Shown in pieces: positions 51,481 to 60,796 of a stretch of 64,000 bases of DNA (its first letter is position 1; every line of letters starts with the position of its first letter). Location of the stretch: contig NC_014830.1 of assembly GCF_000184685.1 (NCBI RefSeq), positions 930,001-994,000 of the forward strand, written 5' to 3'. Position numbers and translations under genes: made by a program. The DNA is from Intrasporangium calvum DSM 43043. GTDB lineage: Bacteria; Actinomycetota; Actinomycetes; Actinomycetales; Dermatophilaceae. Below the pieces are notes generated by a model. It saw only the letters and a list, made by a program, of their open reading frames with translations, was not told the DNA's origin and did no database searches.

Positions 51481-52620
51481 TCAGGGTTTGGCGGGGGCCG
51501 ACCCCTCCTCTGCGGACTCCTCCAGCTCCTCCTCGAGCTCGGCCTCGCTCTCCTTGAGGAGCAGGTGCTTGCCGACCGCGTTGAGGACGGCCGCGAAGGG
51601 CACGGCGGCCAGCGCCCCGACGATCCCGGCCACCGTCGACCCGGCGGCGATGGCGAGGATGACGGCGAGGGGGTGGATGCTGACGGCGTGCCCGAGGAGG
51701 ACCGGCTGGAGGACGTGCGACTCCAGCTGCTGCACGGCGATGACCACGGCGAGCATGATGAGGGCCACCCCGAACCCGTGCGACACGAGCGCGAGGATGA
51801 CGGCGACCGCCCCGGACAGGAGGGCGCCGACGATCGGGATGAACGCGAAGAGGAAGACGAGGACGCCGATGGCGAACGCAAACGGCACCTTGAGCACGGT
51901 GGCGCCCAGCGCGATCCCGACCGCGTCGACGAGCGCGACGATGATCGTCGCACGGACGAACGCCGACAGCTGGTCCCACGCGATCCGGCCGGAGGAGTCC
52001 ACGCGAGGCCGTGACACGCGCGGGAAGAGCCGGACGATCCAGGCCCAGATGCGCGGGCCGTCGTAGAGGAAGAAGAAGAGCGCGAAGAGGGCGATGAACA
52101 TGCCGGCGATGAAGTGGGTCGCGGTGAGGCCGACGTCCGCGGCGGTCTGGCCGAGGTTGCCCGAGTTGCTGACTCCCTCGCGCAGGTTCTCGAAGTAGCG
52201 GTCGAACTCCGAGTCGGTGATGCTGAACGTCGTGCGCAGCCAGTCGCGGATCTGCTCGAGGCCCGTCGCGACCTCGGCGGTCAGCTCGGACAGGCCGCTG
52301 CTGAACTGCTGTCCGATCAGGGTGAAGAGCGCGGAGACGATGAGGATGACGCCGAGCACGGTCGTGCCGGCCGCGAGCCCCACCGGCATGGCCCGCGCGA
52401 GGCGGCGGCTGATCGGCACGAGCATGGCCGCGAGCAGCAGCGCGATGAGCAGCGGAACGACGATCTGGGAGAACTCCCGCAGCAGCATGGAGGCGACATA
52501 GAGGGCCACGCCGATGACGAGGAGGCGCACGGCCCACTCGCTCGCAGCCCGCACCGCGGGCGGCACCGCCGAGGCGCGGGCCGGGTCGGCGGGGCGGGGC
52601 GAGGTGGCGTTGTCGGTCAC
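51481..52620 (-). CDS. AI-2E family permease (TqsA/PerM type)
   Basis: This 379-residue membrane protein has about seven to eight helices. Hallmarks are the central LTATHFIAGMFIALFALFFFLYDG, FAIGVLVFLFAFIPIVGALLSG and QQLESHVLQPVLLGHAVSIHPLAVIL. The acidic tail (ESEAELEEELEESAEEG) is cytosolic. The family includes exporters of AI-2 and Na+/H+ antiporters, so the substrate is undetermined. GTG 52620 lies six bases from TACCGT, whose TAC belongs to the dispersed motif. Confidence 0.88.
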   Translation of the reverse strand: MTDNATSPRPADPARASAVPPAVRAASEWAVRLLVIGVALYVASMLLREFSQIVVPLLIALLLAAMLVPISRRLARAMPVGLAAGTTVLGVILIVSALFTLIGQQFSSGLSELTAEVATGLEQIRDWLRTTFSITDSEFDRYFENLREGVSNSGNLGQTAADVGLTATHFIAGMFIALFALFFFLYDGPRIWAWIVRLFPRVSRPRVDSSGRIAWDQLSAFVRATIIVALVDAVGIALGATVLKVPFAFAIGVLVFLFAFIPIVGALLSGAVAVILALVSHGFGVALIMLAVVIAVQQLESHVLQPVLLGHAVSIHPLAVILAIAAGSTVAGIVGALAAVPFAAVLNAVGKHLLLKESEAELEEELEESAEEGSAPAKP

Positions 52621-52629
52621 GAGGACACG

Positions 52630-52646
52630 GTATGCCGCTGAGCTCG
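52630..52646 (+). repeat. Dispersed motif overlapping the permease promoter
   Basis: Perfect GTATGCCGCTGAGCTCG. On the minus strand its end supplies the first bases of TACCGT, the presumed -10 of the permease gene. Confidence 0.75.
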
Positions 52647-52682
52647 CTTGGGTGGCCAGGCGCGGTCGGTGTCGTGGTCGGG

Positions 52683-53513
52683 TCAGCCCCCGTCGGCGTC
52701 GCGGAGGCGGTCGAGCAGGGCGACGGCGTCGTGCGGGGCGTGCCCCTTCGCGTCGTTGTCGAAGTAGACATGGGTGTCGTGCCCGTCGGCGAGCCAGCGG
52801 CGCACCTGCTCGGCCCAGCGGTCGAGGGACGCGTCGGTGTAGCCGCTCGCGTAGAGCTCGGTCTCGCCGTGGAGCCGGACGTAGCGGAAGTCGCTCGTCG
52901 CGTCGTGCATCTGTGGCCACCGGCCGGCGCTGTCGGCGACGACGGTGCAGATGCCGTGCCCGGCGAGCAGGGCCCGGGCCTCGGGGCTGTCGAAGCTCTC
53001 GTGCCGCGGCTCCAGGGCGTGCCGGATCGGCTGGTCCACCAGGGCCTCGGTGAAGACCCGGTCCTCGGCCAGCTTGTCGTCATGTCGGGCCGCGAGCCGG
53101 GCCGCCTCGTCGTGGGAGCGCGGGAGGAGCGCGAAGAAGCGCTCGAGTCGGTCCGGGCTCAGCGGCATACGGGCGGGGAGCTGCCAGAGGACGGGACCCA
53201 GCTTGGCGCCGAGGGCCAGAACGCCCGACGCGAAGAAGTTGGCGAGCGGCGTCTCGACGTCCTTGAGCTGTTTGAGGTGCGTGATGAACCGGCCGCCCTT
53301 GACCGCGAGGACGAAGTCGTCGGGGGTCGCGTCGCGCCAGGCCGCGTAGGAGCTGGGGCGTTGGAGCGAGTAGAAGGAGCCGTTGACCTCGACGGAGCTC
53401 ATCCGCTCAGCTGCGTAGGCGAGCTCGTCCCTCTGGCGCAGGCCCTTCGGGTAGAAGTCCCCGCGCCAGCGCGGGTAACGCCACCCGGAGACCCCGACGA
53501 ACGCCCGACTCAT
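52683..53513 (-). CDS. DUF72 family protein
   Basis: This 276-residue TIM-barrel protein has FVGVSGWRYPRWRGDFYP at the N-terminus, VEVNGSFYSLQRP, AVKGGRFITHLKQL, LWQLPARM and YVRLHGE, with the conserved C-terminal YFDNDAKGHAPHDA. The function of DUF72 (YecE) is unknown. TAGCCT is seven bases before the ATG, suggesting a leaderless transcript. The dispersed motif at 53157 encodes RMPLS within the LPARMPLSP loop. Confidence 0.9.
   Translation of the reverse strand: MSRAFVGVSGWRYPRWRGDFYPKGLRQRDELAYAAERMSSVEVNGSFYSLQRPSSYAAWRDATPDDFVLAVKGGRFITHLKQLKDVETPLANFFASGVLALGAKLGPVLWQLPARMPLSPDRLERFFALLPRSHDEAARLAARHDDKLAEDRVFTEALVDQPIRHALEPRHESFDSPEARALLAGHGICTVVADSAGRWPQMHDATSDFRYVRLHGETELYASGYTDASLDRWAEQVRRWLADGHDTHVYFDNDAKGHAPHDAVALLDRLRDADGG
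53157..53173 (-). repeat. Dispersed motif inside the DUF72 gene
   Basis: Minus-strand CCGTATGCCGCTGAGCC. The motif fills a surface loop of the host protein. Confidence 0.75.
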
Positions 53514-53626
53514 GGCGTCGAGGCTAGCTGGCCCGAGGCAGCGGGACGCCCGTTCTCAGCCGGTTCGTCCGCGTGGCGGGCCCGAAACGGTGGACGGAGC
53601 GGCTCACCTGGTGCGACCGTGAGGAC

Positions 53627-55003
53627 GTGACCCGCACGGTCTCGGCGGACTACGTCGTGGTGGGAGCCGGTGCGATGGGGATGGCCTTCGTTGACGCCCT
53701 CACCGCCCAGACTGACGCGCGCGTCGTCCTCGTCGATCGCCGCCACGGCGTCGGCGGGCACTGGCTCGAGGCGTATCCCTTCGTCCGGCTCCACCAGGCG
53801 TCGGCGTTCTACGGGGTGGCGTCGACGCTCCTCGGCGGAGGGCAGGTGCAGCGGAGTGGCCCTGAGGAGGGGCTGCAGGAGCGGGCCTCCCAGGCCGAGA
53901 TCTGCGCCTACTACGCCACCGTCCTCGACCGTCTCGTGGCGTCCGGGAGGGTGGAGCTCCTGCCGAACGCGGGCTACGTCCGCCGGTCCGATGGCGGGTC
54001 GATCGTGTCACGGGTGTCGGGGGAGCGGTTCGACGTCCCGGATCGGTGTCGGGTCGTCGATGCTCGCTACCTCGCGCCGAGCATCCCCGCGGAGAAGCCG
54101 CCGCCGTTCGACGTCGGCCGCGGCGCGCACGTCGTGCCGGTCAACGAGCTGGCCCGACTCGAGGAGGCACCGAGCGAGTACGTCGTCGTCGGCTCGGGCA
54201 AGACCGCGACGGACGCCTGCATCTGGCTGCTGTCCCGCGGCGTCGACCCGGACCGAGTGTGCTGGGTCCGACCCCGCGACCCGTGGATGCTCAACCGCGC
54301 TGTGGTGCAGCCGGACCCGGCGGTCTTTCTGGGGATGGGCGCCGACATCATGGAGCTGGCAGCGACTGCCGAGTCGCTCGACGACCTCTTCGTCCGACTG
54401 GAGGAGGTCGGGGTGATGCTGCGCATCGACCGTGGCGTCATACCGACGATGGCGAAGACGCCGACGCTGGCCGGCTGGGAGCTCGAGCAGCTGCGCACCA
54501 TCGAGAACGTCGTCCGACAGGGGCACCTGCTCGCGGTGGGCCGAGGCAGGCTCCACTTCGCTGCCGGGACGGTCGCGGTGGCCGACGATGCGCTCGTCGT
54601 GCACTGTGCGGCGGACGGGTTGAAGTACCCGCCACTCGTTCCGGTCTGGCGTTCCGAGGTCATCACCCTGCAGCCGGTCCGCAACGGTTTCCCGTGCTTC
54701 GGTGCGGCCCTCATCGGCTACGTCGAGGCGACCCGGGGGGACGACGCCGAGAAGAACCGGGTGTGCGCGCCCTCACCGTATGGGGACTCGCTGGCCGGGT
54801 GGGCGAGCTCGGTCGTTCTGGGCACCCGTAACGCCATGACCTTCACGGCCGAGCCCGACATCAAGGAGTGGGCGAACGGCGTGGCCCTCAACCCGGCGCG
54901 GGTGCCTCCCGGCCACCCAGGTTCGGCGCAGCTCGACGACGCCCGGGAACGTCTCGGGCGGTACACCCGGCCGGGGCTGGAACGGCTGGCCGCACTCAGC
55001 TGA
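53627..55003 (+). CDS. FAD/NAD(P)-binding oxidoreductase
   Basis: This 458-residue flavoprotein has an N-terminal FAD loop (YVVVGAGAMGMAFVDAL), a second dinucleotide loop (YVVVGSGKTATDACIWLL, about 190-207) and a later RNGFPCFGAALIGYVEA. The arrangement resembles flavin monooxygenase-like proteins. Substrate unknown. GTG 53627 is preferred; codons before it add no homology. Just after the stop a 10-bp sequence (GACGTCGAGG) is repeated three times (55003-55032). Confidence 0.8.
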   Translation: MTRTVSADYVVVGAGAMGMAFVDALTAQTDARVVLVDRRHGVGGHWLEAYPFVRLHQASAFYGVASTLLGGGQVQRSGPEEGLQERASQAEICAYYATVLDRLVASGRVELLPNAGYVRRSDGGSIVSRVSGERFDVPDRCRVVDARYLAPSIPAEKPPPFDVGRGAHVVPVNELARLEEAPSEYVVVGSGKTATDACIWLLSRGVDPDRVCWVRPRDPWMLNRAVVQPDPAVFLGMGADIMELAATAESLDDLFVRLEEVGVMLRIDRGVIPTMAKTPTLAGWELEQLRTIENVVRQGHLLAVGRGRLHFAAGTVAVADDALVVHCAADGLKYPPLVPVWRSEVITLQPVRNGFPCFGAALIGYVEATRGDDAEKNRVCAPSPYGDSLAGWASSVVLGTRNAMTFTAEPDIKEWANGVALNPARVPPGHPGSAQLDDARERLGRYTRPGLERLAALS

Positions 55004-55073
55004 CGTCGAGGGACGTCGAGGGACGTCGAGGGCGTGCGTATCGTCAGCCTCGTCCCCATCGAGAGGAGCAGCC

Positions 55074-56120
55074 GTGCGAGCCGTGGTCTACGACGAGATC
55101 GGCGCGAGCCCCGAGGTGCGCGATGTGCCCTCGCCGGAGGCGCCTGCGGGCGGGGTCGTCGTCGAGGTCCACGCCACCGGCCTCTGCCGCAGCGACTGGC
55201 ACGCCTGGGCCGGTCACGACGACATCGCGCTCCCGCACGTCCCGGGGCACGAGCTGGCCGGGATCGTCGCGTCCGTCGGTGTCGGGGTGCGCGACTGGTC
55301 GGTGGGGGACCGGGTGACCGTCCCGTTCGTCGAGGGCTGTGGGCGGTGCGAGTGGTGCCTCGGCGGGGACGCGCAGGTGTGTCCCGCCCAGGAGCAGCCC
55401 GGCTTCACGCACTGGGGCTCGTTCGCCGAGTACGTCGCCCTGCACGCGGCCGACACCAACCTCGTGGCCGTGCCCGACGACGTGTCCTTCGAGGCCGCGG
55501 CAGCCCTCGGGTGCCGGTTCGCGACGGCCTGGCGCGCGCTGACCGGGCGGGCCGCGGTGCGACCGGGCGAGTGGGTGACCGTCGTGGGTGCCGGGGGCGT
55601 CGGACTGTCCACGGTGATGATCGCGAAGTCCTTGGGCGCCAAGGTCATTGCCGTCGACCGCAACCGTGGCGCGCTGGCTGCGGCCGAGGCGTTGGGGGCG
55701 GACGCGGTGCTCGAGGCGGACGGCTCGGACGTCCCGGCAGCGGTCCACGAGCTCACCTCCGGAGGCAGTCACGTCGCCGTGGACGCCGTGGGCAGCGAGG
55801 CGACCTGCGCCGACGCGATCCTCTCGTTGCGGAGGCGCGGCCGGCACGTCCAGGTCGGGCTGCTGCCGCCGGTGGACGGTCACCCCCGCGTGCCGATGGC
55901 GCGCGTCATCGGCTGGGAGCTGGACGTGCTCGGCTCACACGGAATGGCGGCCGTCGACTACCCGGGGATGATGGCGCTCATCGCGTCCGGGCAGCTGCGG
56001 CCCCAGACGCTCGTGGAGCGGGTCGTCGGCCTCGAGGAGGCGGCTGTGCTCCTGCCCCTCCTAGAGCAGGCTGCCCCGGCGGGAATGACGATGATCGATC
56101 CGAGGCCCGCGGCTGGGTGA
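55074..56120 (+). CDS. Zinc-dependent alcohol dehydrogenase
   Basis: This 348-residue MDR enzyme has catalytic zinc ligands in GLCRSDWHAW and PGHELAG, and a structural zinc site in CGRCEWCLGGDAQVC. The coenzyme loop is VVGAGGVGLSTVMIA, with Asp after the second strand (VIAVDRN) favouring NAD. GAGGAG lies before the GTG. It may oxidise short-chain alcohols; the exact substrate is open. Confidence 0.88.
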   Translation: MRAVVYDEIGASPEVRDVPSPEAPAGGVVVEVHATGLCRSDWHAWAGHDDIALPHVPGHELAGIVASVGVGVRDWSVGDRVTVPFVEGCGRCEWCLGGDAQVCPAQEQPGFTHWGSFAEYVALHAADTNLVAVPDDVSFEAAAALGCRFATAWRALTGRAAVRPGEWVTVVGAGGVGLSTVMIAKSLGAKVIAVDRNRGALAAAEALGADAVLEADGSDVPAAVHELTSGGSHVAVDAVGSEATCADAILSLRRRGRHVQVGLLPPVDGHPRVPMARVIGWELDVLGSHGMAAVDYPGMMALIASGQLRPQTLVERVVGLEEAAVLLPLLEQAAPAGMTMIDPRPAAG

Positions 56121-56136
56121 GCACAACCAGCCCGCA

Positions 56137-56150
56137 GTATGCCGCTGAGC
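56137..56150 (+). repeat. Dispersed motif after the alcohol dehydrogenase
   Basis: GTATGCCGCTGAGC flanked by CCCGC and GCGGG, so that the copy sits inside a short stem. Seventeen bases after the stop. Confidence 0.7.
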
Positions 56151-56358
56151 ACCGCGGGCGGGCCGGTGCCGTCCCGGTCCGGACCCGGCAGCGATGGCCC
56201 GGCCTGAGCGATGTGTCCGTCCGCGCCCGCGCCGGCTTCACCGCGTGCGGCCTCTACCTGGGCGACCCGCCTGCGTGGGAGTGAACCCCGACGGACTCAC
56301 GGGCGTGACCATCAGCGCTAGCCTGCGGGGACCGTCACCGGTTGAAGGAGGCCGCCCC

Positions 56359-57090
56359 GTGGGACTCGCCCTGCTCGTGCTCGCAGTCGTCGTCGGCGTC
56401 CTCATCGGCATGGTCGGCGTCGGTGGCGTGCTGCTGCCGCCCGGACTGGTTGCCCTCGGCGACCTGACCGCCAACGAGGCGACGGCGACGAGCACCTGGG
56501 CCTTCGTGTTCACCGGCGTGGTAGGCACGGTCGCCTATGCGTGGCGTGGGGTCGTGCCGTGGGGCATGCTCGCCGGGCTGACCGTCGGGGTCGCGCCTGC
56601 AGCGTTCCTCGGTGCGCTCATCAACGCGAGGCTGCCCGCGTCCGTCGTACTGCTCGGGCTGGCGGCTCTCACGCTGTTCGTCGGTGTGCAGCAGCTGCGG
56701 CCGCGGGCCGTCCGAGGGACGCGGGAGGGGCTGGGCGCGGCGGCGCTGGTCGCGCTCGGCGCCTTCGTCGGATTCGGATCCGCGCTCACTGGGACCGGGG
56801 GGCCGGTGCTGCTCGTGCCGATGTTGCTGACGCTGGGAGTGGCGCCGCTGCGGGCTGTCGCGGTGAGCCAGGCGGTGCAGTTGCCCGTGGTCGTCGCCGG
56901 CTCGGTCGGCTACCTGCAGACGGACCTGGTCGACATACGCCTGGGCACCGTGCTCGGTTGCCTCGCTGCGCTCGGGGTCGCGGCCGGCTCGGTGGTGGCC
57001 ACGCGCATCCCCGCCGAGGGGCTACGGCGGATCGTGGCGGTGGCGTGCCTCGCAGCGGGCGTGTTCCTCGTGGTTCGTGCGGCCGTGTGA
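56359..57090 (+). CDS. TauE/SafE family sulfite/sulfonate exporter
   Basis: This 243-residue membrane protein has about eight helices in two homologous halves, each starting with a glycine-rich signature (GVLIGMVGVGGVLLPPGLV; FVGFGSALTGTGGPVLLVPML). The family exports sulfite, sulfoacetate or related anions. GAAGGAGG stands nine bases before the GTG. Confidence 0.88.
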   Translation: MGLALLVLAVVVGVLIGMVGVGGVLLPPGLVALGDLTANEATATSTWAFVFTGVVGTVAYAWRGVVPWGMLAGLTVGVAPAAFLGALINARLPASVVLLGLAALTLFVGVQQLRPRAVRGTREGLGAAALVALGAFVGFGSALTGTGGPVLLVPMLLTLGVAPLRAVAVSQAVQLPVVVAGSVGYLQTDLVDIRLGTVLGCLAALGVAAGSVVATRIPAEGLRRIVAVACLAAGVFLVVRAAV

Positions 57091-57255
57091 ATGGTCTTCA
57101 TGCCGCCCAGGTGCGCCAGCCCCGCCGCACCCCGCCGCACCCCGCCGAGAGCGGCCCAGCCGGCCGAGGACGACGGCCAATAGCCGGAACCTTGTGCTGA
57201 GCTGCCACTGCCTGCTCCTGATTTCAGGATCCGCGCAGGCCACTGACCAGCGGCT

Positions 57256-57332
<77 letters not shown>

Positions 57333-57400
57333 TTGATGCGACAGGAACTGTAACACCACGGGCACCGCGAGATGAAACCGGTCGCCTCGCCAGCGGGCCT

Positions 57401-57452
57401 CGGGTTGATGCCAGATCGGCACCCCCGGGGTTGCCGATCTGGCATCAACCCG
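57401..57452 (-). terminator. Very strong hairpin terminator of the mannosyltransferase gene
   Basis: Perfect 21-bp arms, 57401-57421 and 57432-57452 (CGGGTTGATGCCAGATCGGC plus one base and complement), loop of ten. It begins 12 bases past the stop of the gene to its right. Confidence 0.85.
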
Positions 57453-57464
57453 GCCACGAGGGAC

Positions 57465-59069
57465 CTAGACCCAGCTGGGGAACCACATCCGCATCGACCA
57501 CTCCGACTGGGGGATGACGTCCCCAACGTAGATCGGGTGGAAAAAGGCGAAGAGCCCGATCGTCAGGAGCACGAACACTCCGGTCGCCGCGAGGCCGAGC
57601 CGCCGCCGCCCGACCGAGGCGCCACGCCCGCCGATGAGCAGGCCAAGGACGTAGACGCAGGCCAGCACGACGTAGGGCACGAACGCGACCTCGTAGAACG
57701 AGTAGATCGTGCGGTCGGCGAGGAGGAACCACGGCAGGTACCCGGCGGCGACACCCGAGAGCACGGCCCCAGCGCGCCAGTCGCGGCGCAGCGCCCACAT
57801 GAAGAGCAGGACGAAGATGGCGAGGGTGCCGCCCCACCACACGGACACGGTCCCGATGGAGGTGATCGCCTTGCTGCACTGGTCGACGACGCAGCCGTCC
57901 GTGCCCTTGACCGGACCCTCGTAGAAGAAGGACGTCGGGCGGCCCTGGACCAGCCAGGACCATGGGCTCGTCTGGTAGGGGTGCGGGGAGTTGATCGAGG
58001 CGCTCGACTCGAACATCTGCTGGTGGTAGGCCCACAGCGACCGCCACCAGTCGGGCAGCAGCCCGCCGAGCCCTCCGGACGGCCGGGTCTCGGCCCAGTC
58101 GCGGAACGAGCCTCCTCGGGTGAGGATCCAGCCGGACCAGCTCGCGACATAGGTGACCAGGGCAGTCCCGACGAGCTGGACGAAGGCGAACAGCCCGTCC
58201 TTGACCACGCCGCCGACGACCCAGCCGCGCACCCCGGCCGCACGCCGCGCCCCGAGGTCCCAGAGGACGGTGAGGAGACCGAAGAAGACGACGAAGTAGA
58301 GGCCCGACCACTTGACGCCGGCGCCGAGCCCGAGCATCACGCCGGCCACCCAGCGCCACGGACGCCAGCCGAGCCACGGTCCGAGGCGCGACAACGATGC
58401 CCGCGACACACCGGCCACTCGCGTCGCGAGCACCGTGCGGGCCTGGTCTCGGTCGGCGAGCAGCGCCCCGAAGGCCGCCAGCCCGAAGAACATCACGAAG
58501 ATGTCGAGCAGGCCGGTCCGCGAGTGCACGAAGTGGTGCCCCTCGAAGGCCAGGAGCGCAGCTGCGACGGTTCCGAGCAGGTCCGAGCGGAACAGCCTCC
58601 GTGCGATGAGCCCGAGCATGAGGATCGACAGCGTGCCCGCGAGCGCGACGGCGAACCGCCAACCGAAGGAGTTGAGGATGCCGAACGGGATCTCACCGAG
58701 CCCGATGAGCCACTTGCCCACCGGCGGGTGCACGACGAAGTCGCCCTCGGTGCCCCACACGAACGGGTCGTTGGCGGTGAAGTGCTGGTCGACCTGCTTG
58801 GCCTGCTCGAGGACGGGGTCGACCTTCATCTCGTAGCCGAACAGGACCATCGACCAGCCCTGCTTGACGTAGTAGGTCTCGTCGAAGATGAGCTGGTGCG
58901 GTGCGCCGACGTGCCAGAACCGCAGGATCCCGCCGACGATGGTGAAGAACAGCGGGCCGAGCCAGCCGAGGGTGAGGGCGGCGCCGAGCCGGGCCCTCCG
59001 CGGCACGCGGCGAAAGTCGTCCTCCGGTGTCCCGAGCAGCCGTGCGCGCACGGCCGGGGCGGAGTTCAT
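57465..59069 (-). CDS. pmt: Protein O-mannosyltransferase
   Basis: This 534-residue GT39 enzyme transfers mannose from polyprenyl-phosphate-mannose to secreted proteins. It has the catalytic Asp-Glu in LIFDETYYVKQGW in the first loop, HPPVGKW, and 10-11 membrane helices. The C-terminal end is FHPIYVGDVIPQSEWSMRMWFPSW. Three ATGs are in frame. TACGAT ends seven bases before the one at 59069, so that is preferred, with a leaderless mRNA. In actinobacteria it usually neighbours rsmI; here two genes intervene. Confidence 0.9.
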   Translation of the reverse strand: MNSAPAVRARLLGTPEDDFRRVPRRARLGAALTLGWLGPLFFTIVGGILRFWHVGAPHQLIFDETYYVKQGWSMVLFGYEMKVDPVLEQAKQVDQHFTANDPFVWGTEGDFVVHPPVGKWLIGLGEIPFGILNSFGWRFAVALAGTLSILMLGLIARRLFRSDLLGTVAAALLAFEGHHFVHSRTGLLDIFVMFFGLAAFGALLADRDQARTVLATRVAGVSRASLSRLGPWLGWRPWRWVAGVMLGLGAGVKWSGLYFVVFFGLLTVLWDLGARRAAGVRGWVVGGVVKDGLFAFVQLVGTALVTYVASWSGWILTRGGSFRDWAETRPSGGLGGLLPDWWRSLWAYHQQMFESSASINSPHPYQTSPWSWLVQGRPTSFFYEGPVKGTDGCVVDQCSKAITSIGTVSVWWGGTLAIFVLLFMWALRRDWRAGAVLSGVAAGYLPWFLLADRTIYSFYEVAFVPYVVLACVYVLGLLIGGRGASVGRRRLGLAATGVFVLLTIGLFAFFHPIYVGDVIPQSEWSMRMWFPSWV

Positions 59070-59110
59070 GGGCGCCATCGTATGCATTCGGCCCGTGCCC
59101 ACCCGATCCC

Positions 59111-59125
59111 GTATGCCGCTGAGCT
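59111..59125 (+). repeat. Dispersed motif upstream of pmt
   Basis: GTATGCCGCTGAGCT, single copy between the CPBP gene and pmt. Confidence 0.8.
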
Positions 59126-59198
59126 GGCTCCCGCGCGCCGGGCCCTTCCAGCCCGGTGAGCCTCTCGTCGAGTGCGCACTTCCTGCCGCGCTGTGCGG

Positions 59199-60035
59199 TC
59201 AGACCGTGACGCCGCGGGACGTGAGGATCGAGTAGCCGACGAAGGCCACGATGTCGAGCAGGGCATGGCAGATGACGAGGGGCATGACCCGGCGGGTCCG
59301 CGCGAAGACATAGCCGAGAACGAGGCCCATGACGACGTTGCCGGCGAACCCGCCGAAGCCCTGGTAGAGGTGGTAGGTCCCCCGGATCAGCGCCGACACC
59401 CCGATCACCACCGGCCAGGACCATGCCAGCTGCCGCCAGCGCGTGAAGAGGTAGCCGACCATGACGACCTCCTCGACCAGGGCGTTGCCGATCGCGGCGA
59501 GCGTCAGCACCGGCGCGGACCACCACACGTCCGTGAGGTTGGCGGCGGAGACGTTCGTGTTGATGCCGATCGCCTTGGCCAGGAAGTAGAACCCGAGTCC
59601 GGGCAGGCCGATCAGCGCCGCCAGGCCGACACCGCGGAGCAGGTCCCGGAGCGGCTCGGTCCGGTCGAACCCCATGAAGCGCGCCGCTCCGACCCTCGCC
59701 GACGGGCGCAGCACCGTCGCCAGGAGGTAGATCGCGAGGGCCACCGGCACGACCTGGATGAGGATCCCCGCGAGCTGGTAACCCAGGTCGAGCCACGGCC
59801 GGTCCGGCGTCGCGGACTGGTTCATCGCCGTGGTCTGGGAGCGCAGCGGCACGTTGCGCGTCAGCTTCTCGATGATGGACAGGACCGACCAGATCGCCGA
59901 CGCCCCGAGGCTGACCCCGAGCAGCAGGACCGTCTCGCGCCCGAGGCGTCGCCGCTCGACGGGCTCGGCCACGCGCACGGGGTCACGGTCGCTGGGACCG
60001 AGCTCAGCGGCATACGACAGCAGGGGGCGCGGCAT
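59199..60035 (-). CDS. CPBP-family intramembrane metalloprotease
   Basis: This 278-residue protein has eight predicted helices and the CPBP (ABI/Rce1-like) signature: EE in ALVEEVVMVGYLFTR, His in GTYHLYQGFGG and the final ICHALLDI. It may process membrane peptides or confer bacteriocin immunity. The start is ATG 60035, seven bases from TACAGT. Its N-terminus contains the dispersed motif (60000-60016) read as SYAAELG, so the repeat has become coding sequence. Confidence 0.87.
   Translation of the reverse strand: MPRPLLSYAAELGPSDRDPVRVAEPVERRRLGRETVLLLGVSLGASAIWSVLSIIEKLTRNVPLRSQTTAMNQSATPDRPWLDLGYQLAGILIQVVPVALAIYLLATVLRPSARVGAARFMGFDRTEPLRDLLRGVGLAALIGLPGLGFYFLAKAIGINTNVSAANLTDVWWSAPVLTLAAIGNALVEEVVMVGYLFTRWRQLAWSWPVVIGVSALIRGTYHLYQGFGGFAGNVVMGLVLGYVFARTRRVMPLVICHALLDIVAFVGYSILTSRGVTV
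60000..60016 (-). repeat. Dispersed motif inside the CPBP gene
   Basis: Perfect on the minus strand apart from its start: CGTATGCCGCTGAGCTC. Lies seven codons into the gene. Confidence 0.75.
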
Positions 60036-60042
60036 GGCGCTC

Positions 60043-60052
60043 ACTGTACTTT
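60043..60052. promoter_or_regulatory. Overlapping divergent -10 elements
   Basis: ACTGTA (60043-60048) is TACAGT for the minus-strand CPBP gene. TACTTT (60047-60052) serves the plus-strand hydrolase. They share two bases, and each ends six or seven bases from its start codon. The two genes are only 23 bases apart, so both -35 regions must lie inside the opposite gene. Confidence 0.6.
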
Positions 60053-60058
60053 CGGAGC

Positions 60059-60793
60059 ATGTCCCTGCTCGCCGACTGGACGCGCGGCCGCCACGAGGCG
60101 GCGGGGTTCGCGTACGACACATACCGGCGGGGGAGGGGGCCGGGGATCGTCGTCGTCCACGAGAGCCCCGGGCTGACACCCGAGGTCATCGAGTTCGGCG
60201 ACGAGCTCGTCCAGTCCGGCTTCACGGTCGTCCTGCCGCACCTCTTCGGCTCGGCGCACGCCCCGCCACGGACGTGGGAGGCGGCCCGCGTCGTGCCGAG
60301 GCTTTGCGTGACAAGGGAGTTCACGATGTTCGCGACCGGGGTCTCAGCCCCGTTGGCGGAGTGGCTGCGCAGCCTCGCCCGCGAGCTGCACGCCGGCGCC
60401 GGAGGGCCCGGCGTCGGGGCGATCGGCATGTGCGTCACCGGCGGCTTCGCCCTCGCGATGATGGTCGACCCCGTCGTCGTCGCGCCGGTCGTCGCCCAGC
60501 CGGCCACACCGCTCCCGCTCGGAGCGCGGCGCGCGGCCGACGTCAACCTGTCACCCGACGACCTGGCGGCGGTGCAGGAGCGGGTCGCGCACGGCTGCCC
60601 CGTGCTCGGCGTGCGGTACCGGCGCGACTGGGTCACCGGAACGCGCTTCGAGACGCTCCGGCGTGAGCTCGGCGACGGGTTCATCTCCGTCGAGCTCGAC
60701 GGCGCCGGTCATGCGACCCTGACCGACCACAGACACCCGACTGCCGTGGTCCGGGTCGTCGACTTCCTCCGCGAGCGGTTGCTCGGTCAATGA
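60059..60793 (+). CDS. Dienelactone hydrolase family protein
   Basis: This 244-residue alpha/beta hydrolase has VVVHESPGLTPEV (oxyanion side) and the nucleophile elbow GAIGMCVTGGFALAM with Cys in place of Ser, as in dienelactone hydrolases, plus a late GAGHATLTDHRHP His. It may cleave dienelactone-like or other small esters. The ATG lacks a ribosome site, and TACTTT ends six bases upstream. Confidence 0.85.
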   Translation: MSLLADWTRGRHEAAGFAYDTYRRGRGPGIVVVHESPGLTPEVIEFGDELVQSGFTVVLPHLFGSAHAPPRTWEAARVVPRLCVTREFTMFATGVSAPLAEWLRSLARELHAGAGGPGVGAIGMCVTGGFALAMMVDPVVVAPVVAQPATPLPLGARRAADVNLSPDDLAAVQERVAHGCPVLGVRYRRDWVTGTRFETLRRELGDGFISVELDGAGHATLTDHRHPTAVVRVVDFLRERLLGQ

Positions 60794-60796
60794 GAC

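Noticed and set aside
55003-55032. Threefold GACGTCGAGG repeat as an operator
   Set aside because: Three tandem 10-mers right after a stop codon are more likely slippage. No promoter features align with them.
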